Of a stretch of 7,874 nt of DNA, positions 1-4,327 are shown piece by piece. The stretch comes from Thermomicrobiales bacterium (GTDB lineage Bacteria > Chloroflexota > Chloroflexia > Thermomicrobiales > UBA6265), in contig JADLCW010000451.1 in the NCBI GenBank assembly GCA_020847015.1, positions 1 through 7,874 of the forward strand, in the 5' to 3' direction. Positions within the stretch are counted from its first letter, which is position 1, and each line of letters opens with the position of its first letter. The notes under the pieces are model-generated. The model saw nothing but the letters and a program-made list of their open reading frames with translations. It ran no database searches and was not told the DNA's origin. The translations under genes and the position numbers were made by a program.

Positions 1-824
1 GCCCGCGCGGATCCGATCTGAAAAAAGGCGCGCTGGTGCTGGCGGCTGGTACGACGCTGGGGCCGGCCGAAGTGGGATTGGCGGCCGGGTTGGGATACGC
101 GCGAGTTCCGGTGCGGCGGCAAGCGCGTGCCAGCGTCATCTCGACGGGCGACGAACTGGTCGAACCGGGCGAACCGGTGGGACCGGGGCAGATTCGCGAC
201 TCGAATCGTTTTGTGCTGACGACCGCACTACGACAAGCCGGAGCCGAGGTGATCTGGTCGGGCCGCGCCCCGGACGATCGCGAAGCACTGCGCGATCTGC
301 TAATCGAGCGGATCGCCGCCAGCGACCTCGTCGTCACCAGCGGAGGCGTTTCGATGGGGGAGCTGGACTTGGTCAAGCCGCTCCTCGGTGAGTTGGCGAC
401 CGTTCATTTCCGCCGCGTGTTCATGAAGCCGGGCAAGCCATTCAATTTCGCAACCAGCGGCCCGACGCTCATTTTTGGGCTGCCGGGCAACCCGGTTTCG
501 GCGCTGGTTTCGTTCGAGATGTTCATCCGCCCGGCGCTGCGGACGATGGCCGGTTGTCTGACCGTCGATCGGCCGCGCGTTCCGGTGCGGCTGGCGGCTC
601 CTGCGCCGCCGAGCGACCGTATTGAAATGCAGCGTGCGGCGGTTCGGGTGAGCAGCGACGGCCGGCTGGTCGCGACGCCGGCGGGGAGTCAGGCATCGTC
701 GCGGTTGGCTTCCTTTGTCGGGGCGAACGCGCTGCTGGTCGTTCCGCCGCGCCCGGTCGGCCATGCGCCCGGCGAGGTGGTTGAGGCGGTGTTGCTGGCG
801 GCTCCGCTAGGTCCGGAGGCGTGA
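1..824 (+). CDS. moeA: Molybdopterin molybdenumtransferase MoeA, 5'-truncated by window edge
   Basis: MoeA takes adenylylated molybdopterin and inserts molybdate to give active molybdenum cofactor in the cytoplasm. The reading frame is open from base 3 to the TGA at 822-824, giving 273 visible codons. E. coli MoeA has about 411 residues, so about a third is missing to the left; the GTG at 36 is internal, not a start. The visible part begins just before the LGPAEVGLAA segment. It then shows the MoCF-binding fold: STGDEL at nt 141-158, the GPGQIRDSN segment, SGGVSMGELD from nt 339 (its Asp matches a conserved acidic residue of the family), MKPGKPFNFA, and FGLPGNPVSALVSFE. The last ~80 residues form the C-terminal beta-barrel domain (domain IV). 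The family assignment is very secure. Gephyrin-type and MoeA proteins share these motifs, but in a bacterium MoeA is the natural name. The gene converges on the GNAT gene, 16 nt between stops, with no strong terminator visible between them. Confidence 0.96.
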   Translation, partial: PRGSDLKKGALVLAAGTTLGPAEVGLAAGLGYARVPVRRQARASVISTGDELVEPGEPVGPGQIRDSNRFVLTTALRQAGAEVIWSGRAPDDREALRDLLIERIAASDLVVTSGGVSMGELDLVKPLLGELATVHFRRVFMKPGKPFNFATSGPTLIFGLPGNPVSALVSFEMFIRPALRTMAGCLTVDRPRVPVRLAAPAPPSDRIEMQRAAVRVSSDGRLVATPAGSQASSRLASFVGANALLVVPPRPVGHAPGEVVEAVLLAAPLGPEA

Positions 825-840
825 TCGGGACGGGACTGCC

Positions 841-1818
841 TCAGTCGGGGGCCATGCGGGAGAAGGGGTCATCGCCGGGGCGCAATTCCCGGCGATAGAG
901 ATCAAAGGCGTTCTTGACCCGCATGCCGGCACGGGCATAGAGACGCGGGGCGCCGGTCGCACTGGCGGCATCCACGCTGAGTCCGACCCGAACCACGCCC
1001 CGCTCGGCAAAACTGACGAAAGCGGCTTGCAGCAGCGCCAACCCGAGGCCGCGTCCGCGCCATGGACGACGCACGCCGACGACGCCGATCCAGCCTTCGC
1101 CGCCCACCACGTGAGCCCAGGATTGGCCGGCAATTTGATCGCCGTCCCACGCCAGCGTCCAGAGACCGGGATCGTGCTTGGGGGTGTCCACAAGGTTGCG
1201 GAATGTCGCCTTCGTGCCCGGCGGCCGACCCCAAATGGCGCGGAATGCTTCCTCATTCGCTTTGAATGCGGCATCGTCGTCGACGCCGAGACGGAACGGG
1301 CGCGGCACGATTCCGGTGGGCCACGCCGGCGCCGGCGGCATGCCGTCCAAGTCCACGACCATCTCATAATACTCGCGCACGGGATCGTAGCCGCTTGACG
1401 TCAGCAACACCTGTGCCGGCTGGTTTTTCTGATTGACGTAATGCTGAACAACTATGCGTACTCCGGGTTCCGCTCGGTCCATGCGGTCGCGCGTCCAGTG
1501 CTCTCCCCATTCGATCAATCGCTGGCCGAGACTGCGACCCCGGCAATCAGGGTGAACGACGCCGTAGACCGAAACCATAACGTAGTGGCGGTTGAACAGA
1601 TCGGCGTAGGCGACCGCACGCCCGGATGCGTCGCGGACGAGCACTGCCTGCTCGGCCAGCTCGATGCCGAGCCAATCGTCTTCCAGCACTTCGGGAGTCA
1701 TGTCCGAAGCCCCGGTGTCGGCGTGCTGCGCCGTGGCGATGAGCGCGGCGATCTCGTCGCGATCGGCAGCGGTCGGGGTGTCGAAGCGGTAGCCGGGGGG
1801 CAGCGGCGCGATCACCAT
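841..1818 (-). CDS. Tandem-domain GNAT family N-acetyltransferase
   Basis: About 325 residues forming two GNAT (acetyl-CoA dependent N-acyltransferase) domains in one chain. Counting from the ATG at 1818, domain 1 covers about residues 8-157, with the acetyl-CoA loop at GVVHPDCRGRSLG (motif at 93-98). Domain 2 covers about 170-312, with VRRPWRGRGLG (motif at 254-259) and a classic motif-B stretch, APRLYARAGM, near 290-299. Domain 2 fits the R/Q-x-x-G-x-G/A pyrophosphate-binding consensus exactly; domain 1 has Ser in place of the first Gly, so domain 2 is probably the catalytic one. This two-domain layout is the one seen in mycothiol synthase MshD and relatives, but nothing here identifies the substrate and no mycothiol gene is near. 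The start is uncertain: AGGAG (1826-1822) is followed directly by ATG-ATG-GTG at 1821, 1818 and 1815, at spacings of 0, 3 and 6 nt. The frame stays open upstream to 2034, but that stretch is Arg/Pro-rich and not GNAT-like. Confidence 0.93.
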   Translation of the reverse strand: MVIAPLPPGYRFDTPTAADRDEIAALIATAQHADTGASDMTPEVLEDDWLGIELAEQAVLVRDASGRAVAYADLFNRHYVMVSVYGVVHPDCRGRSLGQRLIEWGEHWTRDRMDRAEPGVRIVVQHYVNQKNQPAQVLLTSSGYDPVREYYEMVVDLDGMPPAPAWPTGIVPRPFRLGVDDDAAFKANEEAFRAIWGRPPGTKATFRNLVDTPKHDPGLWTLAWDGDQIAGQSWAHVVGGEGWIGVVGVRRPWRGRGLGLALLQAAFVSFAERGVVRVGLSVDAASATGAPRLYARAGMRVKNAFDLYRRELRPGDDPFSRMAPD

Positions 1819-1821
1819 CAT

Positions 1822-1826
1822 CTCCT
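1822..1826 (-). promoter_or_regulatory. Ribosome binding site of the GNAT gene
   Basis: AGGAG on the minus strand sits immediately before a run of ATG-ATG-GTG. It decides the start region of the GNAT gene: it excludes the upstream extension to 2034, and by spacing favours the second ATG (3 nt) or the GTG (6 nt) over the abutting first ATG. Confidence 0.7.
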
Positions 1827-2007
1827 GGAGTTGCCGCGGAAGACGCCGAGGCGGGCGCCGGCGCGGATTTTGCCACGGTGCGGTCGTGGTGGTGCAGGGA
1901 TTGCAACGACTACCTGCGCTGGCTCTGGCGCACCCGGGCGAATGCTCGGTTGAGTCGTGTGGAACCAATCGCGAGGCGACTCTGTCACGAGGCGGCGCGT
2001 GAAGCAC

Positions 2008-2014
2008 GGAGGAG
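2008..2014 (+). promoter_or_regulatory. Strong ribosome binding site of the 75-aa gene
   Basis: GGAGGAG lies 7 nt before the ATG at 2022. It fixes this ATG as the start, rather than the GTG at 1878 in the same open frame, whose 48 extra residues are Arg/Trp-rich and look non-coding. Confidence 0.85.
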
Positions 2015-2021
2015 ATCAACC

Positions 2022-2249
2022 ATGGCGAATGCAAGTCAGACCACCGGGGTGAGCGACCTCGAATACGACATCGTGATGACGCTGGGCAATTTGCTGCAGG
2101 GCGAGGAGGCGCTTCAGAAGTATGCGAAGGATGCCGACAAGGTGGGCAACGCCCAGATCGCTGGCATCTTCCATTCGATCATCGACAATCACCGCAAGAG
2201 CGCCAAGGCGCTGCGCGATGCGCTCAAGCAGGAAATGTCCCAAAGGTAG
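2022..2249 (+). CDS. Small all-helical protein of unknown function (possible half-ferritin-like fold)
   Basis: A 75-residue protein I cannot assign firmly. After a short polar N-terminus (1-10) the sequence reads as two amphipathic helices, about 11-38 and 43-72, with a turn near DKVGNAQ. There is no signal peptide, membrane segment or Cys. The first helix has LLQGEEALQKYAKDAD and the second IFHSIIDNHRKSAKALRDAL. This pattern, with an acidic pair in helix 1 (E28, E29) and Asp/His in helix 2 (D55, H57), recalls one half of a ferritin-like four-helix bundle. The expected ExxH iron motif is not intact, however, so iron binding is not supported. A dimerising helical-hairpin protein of another kind is equally possible. 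Coding status is well supported by the GGAGGAG ribosome binding site at ideal spacing and by the downstream hairpin. It diverges from the GNAT gene across about 200 nt and lies 158 nt before moaDE. Confidence 0.82.
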   Translation: MANASQTTGVSDLEYDIVMTLGNLLQGEEALQKYAKDADKVGNAQIAGIFHSIIDNHRKSAKALRDALKQEMSQR

Positions 2250-2279
2250 CAATCAGGCGAATTAGATATCCAGAACCAT

Positions 2280-2307
2280 GCGCTCCGGATCGTCCGACCC
2301 GGAGCGC
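2280..2307 (+). terminator. GC-rich hairpin after the 75-aa gene, possible terminator
   Basis: A perfect 9-bp inverted repeat, GCGCTCCGG (2280-2288) and CCGGAGCGC (2299-2307), with a 10-nt loop, begins 30 nt after the stop at 2249. A short T-containing stretch (GTGTTT) follows a few bases later, not a proper T-tract. Factor-independent termination is therefore plausible but not certain; an RNA-stabilising 3' hairpin is the alternative. Confidence 0.5.
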
Positions 2308-2357
2308 GGCGTGTTTCCGGGAGCGAGTCGGGCGCGTGGTAGAGTCGCGGCAGTATT

Positions 2358-2379
2358 CCGCCTCGCACGGCTGAGGCGG
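2358..2379 (+). other. Hairpin in the moaDE leader
   Basis: CCGCCTC (2358-2364) pairs with GAGGCGG (2373-2379) around an 8-nt loop, 28 nt before the moaDE start codon. The bases CCTCG (2361-2365) could instead pair with CGAGG (2394-2398), which is part of the moaDE ribosome binding site. The two pairings exclude each other. No match to a known riboswitch could be established by eye. Confidence 0.35.
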
Positions 2380-2394
2380 CCACCGGCGACCCCC

Positions 2395-2400
2395 GAGGAG
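2395..2400 (+). promoter_or_regulatory. Ribosome binding site of moaDE
   Basis: GAGGAG is placed 7 nt before the ATG at 2408, an ideal spacing that supports this start. Confidence 0.85.
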
Positions 2401-2407
2401 ACGATCC

Positions 2408-3115
2408 ATGCAGGTCTCGATCCGCTACTTCGCCGCGATCCGGGAGACGATGGGCCGGGCCAGTGAGGAGCGCGACGTGCCGGATGGAACGACCGCCGGC
2501 GCGCTATTCGATCTGCTCGTCAGCGAACAGCCGCGACTGGCCGCCATGCGCGATTCAACGATGCTGATGGTCGATCGCGTCTATGTGAAACCAGATCGCG
2601 TGCTGCGTGCCGGCGCAGAGATTGCCCTGATTCCACCGGTGAGTGGGGGAGCCGAGCGGCGCTTCCGAGTTCAGACGGAACCGCTCGATCCGCGGCAGAT
2701 CGAGGCGCTGGTGGATGACCCGACGACGGGCGCGCTGGTGACTTTTGTCGGACGGGTGCGCGACCATGCGCGCGGGCAAAACGTCGATGCGCTCGACTAC
2801 GAGGCGTACCCGGAAGCGGCCGAGGCGATGATGGCGCAGATCGCGGAAGAAATTCGGGCGTGCTGGGGCATCGGCAATCTGGCCATCGCCCACCGCGCCG
2901 GATTGTTGCGGGTCGGGGAGGCAAGCGTGGTCATCGCGGTGGCGTCCCCCCATCGCGGCGATGCGTTCGCCGCCGCCGCCTACGCCATCGACCGTCTGAA
3001 AGAGATCGTGCCAATCTGGAAGAAGGAGCACTACGCCGACGGCTCGGCCTGGATCGGCAGCGAGGCCGATTACCAACGCGAAACGGGTCGATGGCCGACG
3101 GCAAGTGAGGCATAG
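2408..3115 (+). CDS. Fused molybdopterin synthase MoaD-MoaE (small + large subunit)
   Basis: 235 residues containing both subunits of molybdopterin synthase, which converts cyclic pyranopterin monophosphate to molybdopterin by adding two sulfurs. Residues 1-81 are a MoaD ubiquitin-like domain, from QVSIRYFAAIRE to ALIPPVSGG. Its Gly80-Gly81 falls where free E. coli MoaD ends. Residues ~88-230 are MoaE: FVGRVRDH (113-120), the YEAYPEAA segment, AHRAG near 161, SPHRGDAF (180-187), then the catalytic-lysine region, with K198 and K205 spaced like the two active-site lysines of E. coli MoaE. About six residues join the domains. MoaD is normally activated as a thiocarboxylate on its terminal Gly, so the chain is expected to be cut after Gly81. 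The M. tuberculosis fusion MoaX is a precedent for such cleavage. The gene is downstream of the 75-aa gene and upstream of cysK, all on the same strand, and shares a pathway with moeA at the left edge. Assignment is secure; the cleavage is inferred. Confidence 0.96.
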   Translation: MQVSIRYFAAIRETMGRASEERDVPDGTTAGALFDLLVSEQPRLAAMRDSTMLMVDRVYVKPDRVLRAGAEIALIPPVSGGAERRFRVQTEPLDPRQIEALVDDPTTGALVTFVGRVRDHARGQNVDALDYEAYPEAAEAMMAQIAEEIRACWGIGNLAIAHRAGLLRVGEASVVIAVASPHRGDAFAAAAYAIDRLKEIVPIWKKEHYADGSAWIGSEADYQRETGRWPTASEA

Positions 3116-3142
3116 GCCGCAAGTCTATCGGGCATCGAGGTA

Positions 3143-3171
3143 TTGTGATTCTGGATCAATAACTCTAGAAT
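3143..3171 (+). promoter_or_regulatory. Sigma70-type promoter of cysK
   Basis: TTGTGA (3143-3148) and TAGAAT (3166-3171) resemble -35 and -10 hexamers and are separated by exactly 17 nt, within an AT-richer island between moaDE and cysK. Transcription would begin near 3178, leaving a leader of about 40 nt before the ATG at 3220. Confidence 0.6.
3148..3171 (+). promoter_or_regulatory. Inverted repeat overlapping the cysK promoter, candidate operator
   Basis: An imperfect 24-bp dyad with arms ATTCTGGA (3148-3155) and TCTAGAAT (3164-3171) around 8 nt. Seven of eight positions per arm are symmetrical: ATTCT-n-GA and TC-n-AGAAT. It covers the promoter spacer and the whole -10 element, where a bound repressor would block RNA polymerase. 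No regulator gene is in the window and I do not recognise the site as that of a named regulator. Confidence 0.4.
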
Positions 3172-3219
3172 AACCCGGCAACGTCATTGGTTGTCCGCTT
3201 TCGCGAGGATGGTTTCACC

Positions 3220-4245
3220 ATGGTTGACCTTGCTGACCGCCCCATCGACCGTTCGCTGACATCGCGTCGGACGCGTCCCGGCATTGCCGCCAGCGCGCTG
3301 GAACTGATCGGCAATACGCCGCTGGTGCGGCTTTCCCGCTTCGGTGAAGGTTTGCCCGGCCAGATCGTCGCCAAACTGGAATCGTTCAACCCCGGGTACT
3401 CGGTGAAGGATCGCATCGGCTGGGCGATGATCGAGGATGCCGAGCGGCGCGGTCTTATTCAGCCAGGGGTGACCACCATCGTGGAGCCGACCAGCGGCAA
3501 CACGGGCATTGCGCTCGCTTGGGTGGCTGCGGCTCGCGGCTACAAGTTGATTCTGACGATGCCGGAGAGCATGAGTTTGGAGCGGCGACTGCTTCTGCTG
3601 GGGTACGGAGCGGAGCTGGTGCTCACGCCGCCCAGCGAGGGGATGGCCGGAGCCGTTCGCCGTGCCGAACGGATCGTGGCCGAAACACCCAACGCCTGGA
3701 TGCCGCAGCAGTTCGAAAACCAGGCCAATGCGGAGATCCACCGTCGCACCACGGCGGTGGAGATTTGGGAGGACACCGGCGGCCAAGTCGATATTGTGGT
3801 GTCCGGCGTCGGCACCGGCGGCACCCTGACGGGTGTCGGCCAGGTGTTGAAAGAGATCAAACCTGATGTGCGCGTCGTCGCGGTAGAGCCGGCGGAATCT
3901 CCGGTGCTGGCCAGCGGCAAGGCCGGCCCGCACAAGATTCAGGGACTGGGCGCCAACTTCGTGCCGGGCGTGCTGGATCGCGAGGCGTACGACGAGATCG
4001 TGCACGTCGATGCTACTGCCGCAGTGGCCGCCGAGCAGGAGTTGATGCGCACTGAAGGTCTCCTGGTTGGCATTTCGAGTGGCGCGGCGGCGGCGGCGGC
4101 GCGCCAGGTCGCCGCGCGCGAAGAGAACCATGGCAAGCTGATTGTCGTGGTGTTCCCGGACACCGGCGAGCGCTATCTGAGCACCTTCGCCTTCGCCGAG
4201 CTGCGCGATCGGGCGGCAGCGATGACCGCAGACGCCGAGGCGTAG
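3220..4245 (+). CDS. cysK: Cysteine synthase A (O-acetylserine sulfhydrylase)
   Basis: A 341-residue PLP enzyme making cysteine from O-acetylserine and sulfide in the cytoplasm. Fold-type II landmarks are all present: ELIGNTPLVRL (28-38), NPGYSVKDRIG with the PLP lysine K63, the substrate loop TSGNTG (91-96), the phosphate-binding GTGGT (198-202), PHKIQGLGANFVP (237-249) and GISSGAA with the PLP-nitrogen serine near 286-287. MPESMSLERR and PHKIQG are typical of CysK rather than CysM or the beta-synthase half of cystathionine synthase; there is no CBS domain. Length is slightly above the usual 310-320 because of about 20 extra N-terminal residues. The ATG at 3220 is preferred over the in-frame TTG at 3187: GAGGA lies at 3205-3209, 10 nt upstream, and the likely transcription start near 3178 leaves little leader for the TTG. 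Six GCG codons in a row (4084-4101) encode Ala289-294. The gene follows moaDE by 104 nt with its own promoter. Confidence 0.95.
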   Translation: MVDLADRPIDRSLTSRRTRPGIAASALELIGNTPLVRLSRFGEGLPGQIVAKLESFNPGYSVKDRIGWAMIEDAERRGLIQPGVTTIVEPTSGNTGIALAWVAAARGYKLILTMPESMSLERRLLLLGYGAELVLTPPSEGMAGAVRRAERIVAETPNAWMPQQFENQANAEIHRRTTAVEIWEDTGGQVDIVVSGVGTGGTLTGVGQVLKEIKPDVRVVAVEPAESPVLASGKAGPHKIQGLGANFVPGVLDREAYDEIVHVDATAAVAAEQELMRTEGLLVGISSGAAAAAARQVAAREENHGKLIVVVFPDTGERYLSTFAFAELRDRAAAMTADAEA

Positions 4246-4270
4246 CGGTCTGGTGGCTTCCGCCCCCCAT

Positions 4271-4306
4271 GCATGCCGGCGGTCGGGCGCCCGGCCGCCG
4301 TCATGC
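4271..4306 (+). terminator. Long GC-rich hairpin between convergent cysK and nrdJ
   Basis: Bases 4271-4275 (GCATG) pair with 4302-4306, then 4277-4286 with 4291-4300, with one mismatch (4276/4301), one T-G wobble (4283/4294) and a GCGC loop. The stem has 15 pairs and starts 25 nt after the cysK stop. It lacks a T-tract on either strand, as is common in GC-rich genomes. It may end transcripts from both sides or protect their 3' ends. Confidence 0.5.
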
Positions 4307-4310
4307 TGCT

Positions 4311-4326
4311 GGCGAATGTCTTCGCC
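4311..4326 (-). terminator. Short hairpin directly after the nrdJ stop
   Basis: GGCGAA (4311-4316) and TTCGCC (4321-4326) form a perfect 6-bp stem with a 4-nt loop, one base beyond the nrdJ stop codon (4330-4328 on the minus strand). With the larger hairpin at 4271-4306 it makes a double structure at the convergent gene ends. Confidence 0.4.
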
Positions 4327-4327
4327 G

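Noticed and set aside
834..846. GACTG/CAGTC mini-hairpin between moeA and the GNAT gene as terminator
   Set aside because: It has only 5 pairs with a 3-nt loop and no T-tract, and it overlaps the GNAT stop codon. It is within chance expectation.
1878..2021. 48-residue N-terminal extension of the 75-aa protein
   Set aside because: The GGAGGAG site 7 nt before ATG 2022 is far better, and the extension has an unlike Trp/Arg-rich composition.
1819..2021. Divergent promoters between the GNAT gene and the 75-aa gene
   Set aside because: The region must contain promoters, but no pair of -35 and -10 elements with acceptable spacing could be picked out on either strand.
1822..2034. 71-residue N-terminal extension of the GNAT protein
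   Set aside because: The stretch is Arg/Pro/Thr-rich, does not look like GNAT sequence, overlaps the start of the 75-aa gene on the other strand, and lies upstream of a good ribosome binding site at 1826-1822.
2310..2407. Moco riboswitch upstream of moaDE
   Set aside because: The location is right, but I could not match the conserved Moco RNA consensus by eye. Only a short hairpin with a possible alternative pairing is supported, so it is not called as a riboswitch.
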